In this document: positions 45,449 through 57,476 of the stretch, piece by piece
Layout of the letters: the number at the start of each line of letters is the position of its first letter
Numbering within the stretch: position 1 is the stretch's first letter
Origin: Dichotomocladium elegans
Lineage: Eukaryota > Mucoromycota > Mucoromycetes > Mucorales > Lichtheimiaceae
DNA: 64,000 nt
Assembly (NCBI GenBank): GCA_025716815.1
Contig: JAIXMN010000040.1
Span: 62,001 to 126,000 of the forward strand
Direction: 5' to 3'
Program-made: the position numbers and the translations under genes
Notes under the pieces: generated by a model
The model's input: only the letters and a program-made list of their open reading frames with translations
Told to the model about the DNA's origin: nothing
The model's database searches: none

Positions 45449-46080
45449 TATTGTTTTCATTTACACACCCCTTGAAATTTTCTTTCTTTGACTGTATCGA
45501 TTTTTGGAGTTGGTCGACGCGATCAAAGGGCCCGATTTTGCAAGTAAATAGTCCTGTTGTACTATCTTCTTGCCCATTGTAGTTCTTATTTGTAGTTCTT
45601 ATTATTTTGACTGGCAAAAGCAATAGCGACATTTTACATGGAGCATGGCATTGAAGTAAGAATATAATGTGGAAAGGCTATTTAGGCCGCGCTCTACTAT
45701 TACTACCATCGAGGGATTCTGATCATTACGAAATGGGGATATTGAATGGCAGTAATGGAGATTGAACAAGTAAATGGAGCAAGTCGTTTTTATTCATTAG
45801 CCTACGAACCTCTGTGGCTTTGATTAATTTGAGTGAAGTATGAGCGAATGCAGAACTAACCTTTTACTGTAGAAGTGAAGGTGGTAATTCTATTCGAAAA
45901 GAAGAGATATCAATATAAAGAGAAGGCATATCGAAAATGTTTGCAAACATACCTCAAAGAACTATGAAAGCGATTCTGTCAAATCCAAAACTACCAGAAA
46001 GAAGATGAATGTCAAAAAGGCCTTCGTCACTAGCCCGATATCAACAAATGAAATACTTTACTTACTTGTACTGAAGAATA
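45449..46080. other. Spacer between the two MITE copies
   Basis: AT-rich, no gene, RNA or repeat recognised. Confidence 0.5.
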
Positions 46081-46446
46081 CAGGATTTTCAAGAAGAAGT
46101 TTGCCACAGAATTTAGTTGTTCATATAGACCGTCTAGGTTTTTCATTTTTTTTTGCTTCAAATTCGAATACAAATTTTAGTATTTCGTTGCTACCCTTTT
46201 GTCAAATTTAAAGGCAATAGCAGCAAGAACATGTCAACCAAGGCTATATGTGAGTCTTCCTTCTCCTCCTTTTACACCAGAATAATTTTGGGAGGCCAAC
46301 CATTTATGTTTCATTCTAATTTCAAAGGAAGAAGAGAAACGAAATACTAAAATTGGTATTCGAATTTGAAGCCAAAAAAGACGAAAAACCTAGACAGTCT
46401 ATACGAACAACTAAAATTTGTGGCAAAGTTCTTCTTGAAAATCCTG
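46081..46446. mobile_element. MITE copy 2, intact (366 bp, TA flanks)
   Basis: TA at 46079-46080 and 46447-46448. Termini CAGGATTTTC and GAAAATCCTG, imperfect inverted repeats of about 105-110 bp, no transposase. Equal in length to copy 1 and about 93-95 percent identical by eye. Confidence 0.9.
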
Positions 46447-46683
46447 TAGACCATGATCGTGAGGGAGGTATTGAATTCGAAAGAGAAAGGAAACATCAGA
46501 ATTGCGCCCGATTCCTATTTAATACCTGAGAAAACATTTACTAAAAATGGGAGCCGTGTCATCCCTGATACCCTGTCAAGAGTACAGCCTCCGTTTTCAT
46601 CCTTGTTCCCATTTACAACGCGAGTATTCAAAGTAATAATAAAGAAAAATCCATAAAAAAGATCAATACTTATCTTTCCATAG

Positions 46684-47734
46684 ATGTCCTTCCATAGCAG
46701 TGCCTCCAACGACTCCACAGCTGAAGAACGCGAGCAACATGCTCGCAATCTGGAAATAGCGAACCTGCGTGCCACTATTCGTCGACTTGAAAATCGACTT
46801 GAAGATGAGTGTGTCAGCTTCCAAGCTGAAAAAATGGCGCTTCGGCAGCAGCTTGGCAGTCTTGCAGCTCTCATTGCAGCAAACCAGCAACAATCTCTAG
46901 TGGCTGTTCCACCTGCGGGTCCCCCTGCAGACTTGGTGCAAAAGGCACTGGTATGTAACTTTACGAGTGTATTCGTAGCTTCTCCATTCCATAGTAACCT
47001 CTAGAGGAAACATCCAGAGAAACATTAGCCATTGCCATGACGCGTATGCTGCAGGCGACGGTTACAAGTATGGTGAAGACTTCTGGTCGCGCCATAACAA
47101 TGGTGTGACCATAGCGATTGCTGCATTTTGCCGCAATTCCGTGGACGGCCAAGTACTGGACGAGAAGATCTTGCGCGCCAAGATACACCAGTACTTCAAA
47201 GGCCAGAAGCGCGAGCACAAGTGTCGGCAGCGAGGGGCGGAAGGGATCGCCGAGGAGGGACGCCTGAAAGTCCAGAAGAAGCGCAGCAAGCGGGTGTGGA
47301 GCATAAGTTCATATTACGCTATCTTAAATTACGATGAATCACTTACATTGAATTCACAATAGAAACTTAGAGCTCGCAAGATTGCTCGCGCCCAAAATGC
47401 TGCTACGTTGGAGGCAGAGTTCTCCAATGGAGAGCGCCTCCTGCACAAAGAATGCATGTCGCCGGAGATTTCTGACACAGAGTCGGGCGTCACTTACGTC
47501 CTAAAGCCTGGATTCCGAAACGAGAACGTAAGACCTTTTTATAAGGATTCAACGCTGTACTAACCATTATTCGCCTTGATGTAGGTGGCACAATATTTTG
47601 ACACGTTAGATCGGCTGGCAGAGGCCAGCAAGAAGATCAAGGGGAAGAAAATGTTGAAGAGGGAGGTGGTCGTCGATGATGGTGCTGAATTGCCAAACGA
47701 AATTAGGAGCGAGCTGCCCGAATGGGCTCAATAA
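46684..47734 (+). CDS. Unknown four-exon protein, probably transposon-associated
   Basis: Exons 46684..46950, 47018..47293, 47363..47527 and 47585..47734. All introns are phase 0 (67, 69 and 57 nt), giving 285 residues with no break. The N-terminus is a coiled coil (about residues 15-65, NLRATIRRLENRLEDE). Exon 2 has an aromatic/basic block (KYGEDFWSRHNNGV, FCRNSVDGQVL, KIHQYFKGQKR). The C-terminus is acidic-mixed, ending LPEWAQ. I do not recognise the family. It ends 80 bp from the end of the convergent, decayed Plavaka transposase, so it may be that element's second gene, or a host gene. Confidence 0.65.
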
Positions 47735-47814
47735 AATTCTTTTATTATTTTTTTTCGTGTGCTCTATTTCTTTTACCACCATTTCTCTCTTGCTCTCTAC
47801 ATCTCTTATTGACA

Positions 47815-50800
47815 CTATGCAGCAATTCTTCGCGTTAACGGGATTACAACGATCTTTGCAGTGGTGGGATTGCTTTGAGATCCATAGGTGACGACAGCAG
47901 CTTGCGAGAAAATTCGGTGGATAGGCAGGAAGCACTGGCAGTCGTCAGCCATGAAACTGTTTCGCCATTCCTCTAAACCTTGGTCAATGAATCGCTGTGT
48001 TGATGCCTCTGTGCGGTACCAACGAACATAGGCAAAGTAATGCTTAACAGGAATGCGGTTGATGACAATAACATGGCTGAAATAGAACTGTACTTGTCCC
48101 GTCCAGGCGATAGCGCGGTCGTTCTGAACAAATAGAGCCTGTATGTGAGATCCACGAATGGAACGGGCTGTTGCTGATCTGTATGTCTGTCCAAAGATTT
48201 CGATCGTCCGAAACTTCTCAACTTCGCTTTGACAGTAAATTCGGCCTGCCTGTCGCGTGTTGATGCTGACGACGCCTTCGTAATGGTTTTGGTAATGCTG
48301 CACCAACAAATCATGTAGTGCTTCGCTCAAGTGGGATTTCCGGCCATCGCGCATTGAGGCAAAGGTGTCTGGTGGTATTGGTTCGCTTCCTGAAATATTA
48401 GAGTCGACATTGCACGAAAAATCCATGAATTCAAGTGGATCGAAGTTTGGAGTGTTCGTTTCGGTACAAACTAGACGCCACTGGCCAGCAATACGCAGCA
48501 AGATACTGACCTCCAAGCCACGTCCCATCAACCGACTACTAACTTCGTTATGGACAAAATCGAGGGCACCAGTCTTCTCAATGAAGCGCTTCATGAACAT
48601 CAGTTCAAAGGAGTCCTTTTGGTTGGTTTCAACATTCTTCATATATCCGTTATACCGCTCAAAACTGAATAGCCAAAAGGCGTAGATGGGGCCAAAATCT
48701 TGGATGGTGTGGGCCAGATGCAAATGCAAATGCATATTTGGTGTTACGCTTTCAGCACCGTAAAGCTGGCAGCAACCTCGAACAAAGTCGACCAGGAAAT
48801 TGTGGGCTTCATCGGTGTCAGAGTATGCGATAACAGTCTTGGCGAGCAGCCGGCAGGCGGAGACAAACAGCATCCAGTGCTGGAAATAGCGAGCAGCAAG
48901 GACACCTTTTAACACAAAGGGAGAGTAGACCAGACACCATGCCTTCCAATCGTCTGCGGTCATAAACCCGAATTTTCGCTCTATTTTGCAGTTCAGGGAC
49001 GGAATTCCAGGCGGCAGCACAACTCCATCTGCAAGCTTCTGCATTTCGACACCGTCTGCGTCAGTGAGTAGCCCATGATTTCGCCATAGTCGCACCATTC
49101 GTTCAGCAGTTCCGAGAAAGAGGTTGTGCATTGGGTCAATAATGGAATCTCGAACAGGATCGAAATAATGGAGCCGATGAATCTGTGACCAGCGCGTGCC
49201 AGTAGCACGCTCAACGCGAATGCGACCCGCTGGCGTTGTCTGGGCTAACCACTCCTCCGCATTACGTGCATTAGCCGCCTTTGTTCTTAAATCGCCAATA
49301 GTATGTCCAGAGTAGTCAAGATTCAAGTGCCCGTGAAAACGACAAACTCGCGAGTGCACTTGTTGCATGCTCTGGTACTGTTGTGTGATGTGAATCCCCC
49401 GACTTTGCGACTAGCTGGAATGTCGCACGCAATGTTAAACAATGCTGCGCGTATGGTTGTTCCACTTGGAATTTCAAAGGTAGGAATTCGGATTCCATTG
49501 TAGTGTTCAAGTAAGTCATCGACAAGTGGCTGCAAATAATGGTTCATTTCGTAGGTACTCGGCTCTTTTGGCCCAGGCATGACACCAGCAAGGATCACAT
49601 TCTCAGTTTTATATCGCTCTGCGCGAGGCAAGTTGTTGACGATAAGGTAGATTGCACGCATGAATACCCACTATCAAAAGGGGCAAACCAGTCGACGTTC
49701 AATGTAAGCATCAAGGAGCGAGGAGTTTCGACAAAAGGAAGTCCATTGTCTGGATTGTGAAGAGAACGCCATCTACGCCGTCATAAACATCGCTGAACAC
49801 TCCTGGCCGGTATTGACGATGCTCCCACTCTGTTATCTTCTCTCAAAGCCTTCTCGTTTGAAAAGCCGTGCCAAGCTTTGACGAAGTGGATAGTAGGCAT
49901 ACTGCTTGATCGGTATCTGATTATATGGATTGCTCAACGTCGACTTCAATAATGTGGTGCCGCAAAGATCGCCATTCATGCGCCGACTTTCATTTATGCA
50001 TGTTTGGGGGCCAGGCAGCAGGTAAATGGCATGGCATTTGGAGCACGCACTGTACATTTGGAGATCATTTGTGAGACGATCAAAGCCAATCCATTTTCGC
50101 AAGCTTGTGATTGTTTCTGGAACCAAGATGAAGGGATTATCAGTAAAGGCTTGAACCAGTGCGACAGCAAAGGTGATAAGGATGGCTGCTACTCTCTCAG
50201 ACGTGTGATGTAACTGGAACAGCACGAGGAAGACAAACGCGAACAACAGAGGGTGAGGAATATGATCAAGGATGCTGGCATGGGTGGTCGGGCGCTGGTC
50301 TAATGATAATATTGTTAATCTAACCGCTTTTTTTCCTTCTTTTCTATTACAAACCCTCTTCATCGTCAACAATGCGGTCAAACTCAATGTCAACGGCTTC
50401 ATTTAAATCGTCATCTTCAGCAATGTCATGTTCAATGTCGAAACTTTCAACCGGCAGTTCTCCTGTTGTAAAAAAATCAGTATTTGTTTCTGCTCGTGAC
50501 CACTGGCGTTAACATACCGTTGTCAAGTTCTGACAGATATTGCCTGGCGTCAGTCTCACTATTGACATCGCCGTCAAGTTGCATGGATGTATCACCATCT
50601 ATTTTCGGCATATCAGTTTGGCTGCTTTTAGTACCGCACGCACCATTCATTATCTTACCGCCACCGTGACTTGAAGCAACGATAGCAGCAGTAGCCGCTC
50701 GCGCACTAGCCTGAATATGTTCATTATATGTTCGCTCCGTCACATATGCGTATCCCATCTCAGGATTTCGGTGCACGCATAGTGAGCAAACACAAATATG

Positions 50801-50818
50801 GGTTCTGTTGTTGGTCAT
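47815..50818 (-). pseudogene. Plavaka/CACTA-like (TNP2-type) transposase, multiply frameshifted
   Basis: Sense runs from 50818 down. Exon 1 carries an N-terminal zinc-finger-like CVCSLCVHRNPEMGY...YNEHI, then an acidic segment and (49833..50402) a middle region with CSKCHAIYLL. A decayed part follows (DVYDG and LNVDWFAPF found in different frames), then ENVILAGVMPGPKEP (near 49590), ACNKCTREF, and the long block 49368..47815 with DPMHNLFLGTAERMV, MTADDWKAW, PNMHLHLHLAHTI and FWLFSFERYNGYMKN. These are Plavaka-group hallmarks. At least four frame changes (about 49840, 49755, 49670 and 49345) cannot all be introns, so it is inactive. Terminal inverted repeats were not identified. Confidence 0.8.
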
Positions 50819-52972
50819 GGTCGGCTGTGCTCAGAAAGGTAAGAGGTAAATAATGATACAGCGTTCTTCTGGTTACAGTGCTACCATTATATACCTTTTG
50901 TCCAAGCTATAAATAAAAACCAAATACTTCAACCTGAATATCATATTGTATCTTTTCTGCCTTGGCAGACGCAATCATTCGTCTTGGCAAATGCAATCAT
51001 TCGTCTTGGCAGAATATACTGGTTTCAATCGGTCATCATGGTCGAAGCTGTTGGTATTACACGTATATGACACAAACGAGCTTTTTTGGCACTTGTGTCC
51101 ATATTGGCTTGGCAGCTCTATCTATTAATAGGAAGTTTTCATCAAGCACCTTAAAACCCAACATGATCATTCCTCAGAATGGCAAAGCGTTTATTTCTTC
51201 TCCTGTTTGTGGCTGTATCCCCATCACACAAACGTCCCTTGGCAATTTTTCTTAAAAAAAAAAACGGGAAGTCGCTTATGAAAGCGGCATCCACTTCCAT
51301 TTTTATTCGTTGCACGTTTCACACACGCAAAATTGGCAGCCAAAAACTGACTATGGTCCCCCCGCTGAATATTCTCAAGAATAACACCCTTTTCCTAGTG
51401 GGTTATTCCTCATTCTGGGCGCAGTGGCTTGACGACGCGCTTAAGAGGCACTCGGCCACCATCACTGCCTTGAGACGTCGCATTGCAGGATCAATGGTTG
51501 ATGATCCTGAAAAGATCGCCGAAGCAATTACTCAGGTCGAAAATCTAACTGAAACGCTTTCCTCAATCAATTCTTTCGTCAGCACAGCTCTTTCCATTCC
51601 TCCAAATGCCAATTTCCGCCGCCAAAATCATTGACGTTTACGCAGTGCTTGATTTTCTAGAAATATATGTGTCTCGCTTCTAAAAGTTATGCATTAGCAC
51701 ACTATTATATTCACATTCACATATAACGTTGAACGCCATTCCCATAAGTTACATAGTCCATCTATTACAAATCATTAGCATTGTGCTTTTTCAACAGTCA
51801 CAACTTAACGCAACGGAGAGTAGACCACTACTGAATAATGCGTTGATCACGTGGCATTTGTAATCCCGTTTATTGATGGGAAATGGCTTTACTGAATTGC
51901 AGTTGGCCATTGAAAGAGATGGAATAAATTTCCCTTTATTCGTGTCAATAGTGGTGTCTGATTTGTTCAAAGAACAGCACTTGAAAGAAGATTTGGATGT
52001 GTGTTGTCAAAAGAATGCAAGTTCAGTGTGCGGAACTAAAACGGGAAATTACGAAAGGAAAATTCCATGCACATCGCCCTCTAAATCTGAAGTAAGTGGA
52101 CTCCTGCACTTCTCATTATATAATGGAAGGTGATTCACATCTAAGCAGACATTGAGAGCTTTATTCACATCTAATATACAGTTACTAAGTCGACTATTTC
52201 ACTTTCTTTGTAACTGCTTCATTCTCAATGTGTGTTTGTCCAAAATAGAAAGGTACCATGAACAAGAGCAATTTATTATTAACATAATTGATCACCAAAG
52301 AATCACCTTCTTACGCTCCCAGTAATCAGATGCTACAAGCTGAATCAGCCATGGTATAATGATCTAAAGGTAGTTACCAGTTGTTTTCAGTCGTTCTAAC
52401 GCCTATACTACTTGGTGACTCTCTCAATGCCTCATTTTCACGCAATCTTTTTCCAGTCGGCCTTGTTAACTTTTTTTTATATATTGTTGTCCCTATGACC
52501 TGTTGTCAGCAGACCCTTAGTGATTGATGACTACTGAGTCCACCAATTCTAAGTATTATATGGTATGTGGAAAGAATAACTAGAAAATACTGCCAGAAAT
52601 AATGAGCGTATATGCTGGAAAACGTGAGACTGCACAATCCCTGAGGGCTGTGAAGGATGTACTGTCATAATGGATGAGGCTGGATTGGCCACTTGGGAAG
52701 GATGTTCATCGGTTTGACTGCAGAAGTACTTGTTGATTCTATTCTCTCACACTTCTGTTTATTGAAATTTGATCACTCCAACCCTATCCTTTCTTGCCCA
52801 CCACTATGAAGAAGGACGATGTTGTATTATGGTTGCTTGGCCTATACCAAGTATCACTGTTGCTAGGAATGTGATATGGAATGCCTACTGGCGAGTATCT
52901 GGTTATTGGGAAAATAATAAAAATGGGAATGTAATGCCTTTGCCATGCCTTAGAATCAAACGATCCTCTAAT
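50819..52972. other. Region without a recognised gene
   Basis: Holds a short tandem repeat (cattcgtcttggca units, about 50966-51016) and a plus-strand open frame 51179..51634, whose last 70 codons (LDDALKRHSATITALRRR to SIPPNANFRR) look helical and protein-like but match no family I know. Another frame, 51873..52133, is less convincing. No tRNA or LTR seen before 52978. Confidence 0.4.
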
Positions 52973-52977
52973 TAGAG

Positions 52978-53280
52978 TGTGGTGGTTAGAGAGTTAGTTG
53001 CAGGTGTTTAAACCGTAGGGGCTAAAATCGAGTCTTTGAGACGGGATCCTCTTTATTGAATAAAAACAACTCTCTTTTTATATGATTTCGGACCAGGGTG
53101 GTAGTGGTGATACAAGCGGTAGTCATCGAGCATGGTCCTCCAATCATTACCAGTTAGCGGGCTTCGTAACGTTGGAATGGGAGGACAGTCGAGACGTGCT
53201 GTAGAAGAGGTGGATAAGTCAATAACCCTGCTCAGTACTGTCTGTAGAAGTGCAGTGTTATGAACAGTAGGGCTATGACA
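52978..53280 (-). repeat. 3' LTR of element G
   Basis: 303 bp. Same family as the LTRs capping the palindrome at 15263..18723. Confidence 0.95.
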
Positions 53281-53406
53281 TCACCCCCCACCAGGCTGGA
53301 TACAGCCGTGAGCTGTGTGTATGGTCCTGCGCTTGTAAGTTCAGTCTGGAAAAACCCTTTAAAAAAACCCAGTGGGAAAAAATTGTGGAAGGGAAAAGAC
53401 ATCGGC

Positions 53407-54951
53407 TTAAGCGCGTGGTCGTAAGCTTTTGTAGATGGCATTGGTGGCAGTGCTCTCAGTCCGGCGTTCGGCGAGCGTGGCGTTGTGGCCCGCTGACTGA
53501 TAGCTCAGACGTGTGGCAGAGGGAACAGGTGCTGTCTGTGCCTGAGCATTGCGCGGCTTGTTGACGATGGCCTTCTTGCTTCTACTGGATGAGTGTTCAG
53601 TCGGCATACTCTGTTTTGAGGCTGAACGAGTGGTAGGAGTGGACGTTGGTGGTGCCGGAGCTGTCTGTCCCCTTAGTCCCTGTTGTATACGGGTGTTGGC
53701 TTTCGGGTTGCGATGCTGCCAGTATTCCGTGATTAGTTCTGTGCCTGTGAAGTTAGCCGCTGGTTCCCATGTGTCATCTTTTTCCGTGTATCCCTTCCAG
53801 CGTGTACGATAAACATAGTTGCCTGGAGTGCCATCATGATCAATGATTGCCTGCACTTCATAGTGGTCCTGGCTGGATGGCACTGGTTCTTGCGAGATCA
53901 GTTTGATGTGCGATGGCGGGATATTGAACGGAAGAAGCGCGCCCGTCGAGTCTGTCAGGACGTATGCCCCGCCCTTGTTGACCCCATTAACAGTGAATGG
54001 TCCTTCATACCGCGGTTCCGTCTTGCTACCCCTGGTGACGTTGCGGATCATGACCTTGCTGCCAGCTGGATAAGGGTCAACTATCCGGTGATTCGAATCA
54101 AAGCGGGCTTTTTCAGCATCTCGGGTGGCTTTCATGCGCTGACGGATGGCTGGTATAACCACCGCTTCCATCTCGCTAAGTCGTTCACGCGCTGCCTCAT
54201 AGTCAACTGTAGGTTGTGCGCTATCCCCTGTAGTTGAGTCAGTGTAGTTAGTGAAGGCGTTGGGTGGACGAGCAAACATGAGCGAGAAAGGTCGTGAGCC
54301 ATGTATGGCGGCATGCTTAATGTTAAGTGCGAATTGCACGCTTGGGATGTGAATGTCCCATTCTGACTTTTTGCCTTGCAGCTGTTTGACGATTGCGTTC
54401 TTGGTAAGACCGACCCATTTCTCTGCTACGCCGTTGGCGCGTGGGTGATAAGGAGTGATAAGGCGGTGGTCGAGGCCAGAGATATCTGCAAGCTGCGTGA
54501 TGAGGTCGTTGACAAATTCTGTGCCATTATCACTGGTGAGCGTGCGCATGGGTCCATACTCCATCATATGTGCCCACAGTTGTCGTGCTATAGTAAGTGC
54601 AGACTTATCTGGAATTGCTCTCAGGACGCAATAGCGTGTGAAAATGTCGACCATGACGAGTAAGTAGTTGTTACCACTGTCAGAAGTAATGTTGAGCGTG
54701 CCAAGATCAATAGCCCAATGATCGCCTGGGTACTTAGCGGTGACATGACGCAATGGCTGGAAACCATGTTTGCCGACATTGAAGCGTTGACAGTCCGTGC
54801 ATTGCGAGACAAGCTTCTGGGCGTCCTTGCATAGGTTAGCCCAGTGCAGCCCGTCACTGTGAATGGACTTGGTGATTGCGTCGGCACCGAAGTGACCGAG
54901 TAAATGCGCTTTCTGCAGCAATTCGGTACATTCGTGCTCGGGAGGCGTCAT
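53407..54951 (-). pseudogene. Integrase and chromodomain segment of G
   Basis: Integrase zinc motif (AHLLGHFGADAI to CTDCQRF), core acids in HWAIDLGT, SDNGTEFVN and GVAEKWVGL, GPFTV strand, chromodomain YVYRTRWKGYTEKDDTWEPA near 53745-53830, and a Ser/Thr/Pro-rich tail. Intact within itself but displaced from the RNase H frame around 54950. Confidence 0.85.
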
Positions 54952-55983
54952 GAAGTCGACGGGTCAAAGTGTTGTGCGTGTGCGAGAATGGGCGCATGAC
55001 CGTCGGTGTTGTTCTCAGAGGAATGTGAAGAAGAAGAGGAGGAGGCTTTCGTGTGGCTGAGCCTGCAGCGTTGGTGATAAGGTTCCGTGACGTGCTGCCT
55101 GAAACGTTGCTCTTTCCTTTACCCCCCACCAGACTTTTGTCCGCAGGAAAAAGATGGGAGAAGGCGTCAGGCAGAACGTTGTCCATACCTGGCAGATGCA
55201 CTACCTCGAAATCGAAATCGTACAGGTCGTCAAGCCAACGAGCCATCATTGGATTGACTAGCGGTTGCGTGTGGAGATATGTTAGTGCAGCGTGGTCAGT
55301 GTAAAGGGTAAAACGACGTCCCCAGAGCCAGTGTCGGAACTGTCGAAGTCCGTAAACGACTGCAAAGAGCTCGCGTTTAGTAACCGACCAGCGTTGCTGG
55401 CTGGGAGATAATGCCTTGGCCTTGAAACCGATGTAACGAATCTGATTGTTGATGACCTGATAGAGGCATACCCCCACCCCACGTCACTTGCATCTGTAGC
55501 TAGGCAGAAAGGTTGCTGCAAATTTGGATGACAGAGCACTGGAGCTTGCGTAAGCGCGAGTTTGATGTTATTGAATGCGCGCGTGTGCTCTTCTGTCCAC
55601 AACTGCGAGAGATCCCCTGCGTTGCGCAAACTGTCCAGTGGCCACGTTGTCGTTGCAAATCGAGGTACATGGTCCCGGAGGAAGTTCACGGCACCGAGGA
55701 ACCGTTGCATATCTTTGCCCGTAGCGGGCTGGGGCCAGGCCGCTATGTTGGCGACCTTTCGAGGATCCAAAGCAATGCTTGCTGCTGAGATACAGAATCC
55801 CAGAAGGTACACCTTGCGCTGTCCAAAGGCACACTTATCACGGTTGAGGATGAGATTGGCTCGCGTGAGACGGCGGACAACTTCCTGTACGTGAGGAACG
55901 TGTTCTTTGAAGCTGGCGCTATGGACACAAAGATCATCAATGAAGAGTGACACATAAGGAAGGTCGGAAAACAACCGTTCCAT
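54854..55983 (-). pseudogene. RT second half and RNase H of G, frameshifted
   Basis: Two overlapping frames: 55983..55282 (YVSLFIDDLCVHS, LLGFCIS, ATDASDVG) and 55477..54854 (RNase H remainder, YTDHAALTYLHTQ, linker). One base is missing near 55485 relative to E, and another near 55990 separates this from the upstream RT half. Confidence 0.85.
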
Positions 55984-57476
55984 GACAGCTTGATACTTAA
56001 TGACAGCGAGCGAATGCCGAAGGGTGCACCCCGGAACACATACTGTATACCATTGACTTTGAATGCCGTTTTATGTTGGTGCTCTTCTGTGATGGGGAAC
56101 CGATGAAAAGCATTCGTCAAGTCGAGAGTCGTGAAAATTGTTGATCCACCGGTGCGCTCGAAGATGTCTGACAAGTGGGGCAGTGGAAACCGATCTTCGG
56201 GTAGGAGTAGATTGAGCTGGCATACATCGAGACAGGGGCGATACTTGGTATAGTTGCCGTCGCTGTCCTTCTTCCTTGCGAAAACGATCGGACTGTTCCA
56301 ATGGCTGATAGTATGCGATTTCTTGATGACACCGTCGGCAAGCCATTTGTCGACATGCTGCTGCAGAAGAGGCATGAGGGTCGCTGGCAGCTTGTATTGG
56401 GCCCGGTAGGCTACAGCGCCCGGCGGTGTTTCGAGATGAACAATTGCTTCTGGAAGTGTGCAGAAAGAGTTGATAGGGATGGCTGTGTTTGCAGCGAGAA
56501 AGGGTTGGATATCCTGCATGAACTTCGCGTGCTCGGCTGGCGATCCTGCAGGGGAATCATTTGGGACTTCGGAATCGTCATCTCTGGTAGATTCTGGAAG
56601 GTGCGCGAGAGCGGAAGTGTCCCAGTCGATGGGTAGTCCTACTATGTGAATACCAAGAGCTTTCATCAGGTCAGTACCAATGCACACATCAACTTCGCCA
56701 TGCAAATCTAGCACATCAAAAGTATGGGAGATAGTCCGACGGTTACAGCTCACAGCCAACTTTTTATTTACAATTCCCACACGAGGAAGAGTAACCCCAG
56801 CAGAAGCTAAGTGTATGGTCCCAGCTGCCGGAGACACGGACCAACCAAAGCGTGTGCACAATGAAGGGGAAACGGTGCTGTCTGTAGCGCTCGTGTCCAG
56901 CAGGGCCCAAAGGCGCTGGCCTTCTATTGTGATGGGGAAGTGGTGTGAGCGTGTATGTGCGGAAGGTAAGTCCTGTTTCTGTGTATGCTTACACTGGTGT
57001 GAAGGACCGTACAACGCGTTATACACGTCCGACATCTCTATGTCCTCAGGCTCGCTGTCCAAGGCATCTGGGGACTTGGGCTGTGGTGGCATGGCCGACC
57101 GACGAGCCGTGCGAGGAGCAGAGCGAGGGGAGGAACGAGGCACAGAGCCGGAGCGCGAACGGGAACGGGAGCGGGCAGAGGAAGACTGGGAAGCGGCCAC
57201 CGGGGAGTGCTCTCTCTTGACGTGCTGGTGGGCCCGCATCGTCAGGTTCTTGGGAGGGCATTGGTGCCCTCGAGCGAAGGCGCCACCACACCACTGACAC
57301 GTCGCGATCTTGTTCCCATCCCTGGGAGCACAGGCCGCAGAAGATGGGGTGCTGGCCTTCTGGCGTTCTTGGGCCAGGATCTTGCGCCGCGCCTGACACT
57401 CGTCCGTGGTGTGTCGACCCATTCCATGGACATCGCAGCGCTTTTTTCGAGAGGGGGCGCCACCCTCCAGGCCGGA
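55984..57476 (-). pseudogene. Zinc knuckle, protease and first half of RT of G
   Basis: Same frame as gag but after an in-frame TGA. Zinc knuckle CQWCGGAFARGHQC, Ser/Arg-rich linker, protease reading LLDTSATDSTVSP where E has LLDTGATDSTVSP (the active-site glycine is replaced by serine), then RT up to FGIRSLS, where the frame is lost at about 55995. Confidence 0.85.
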
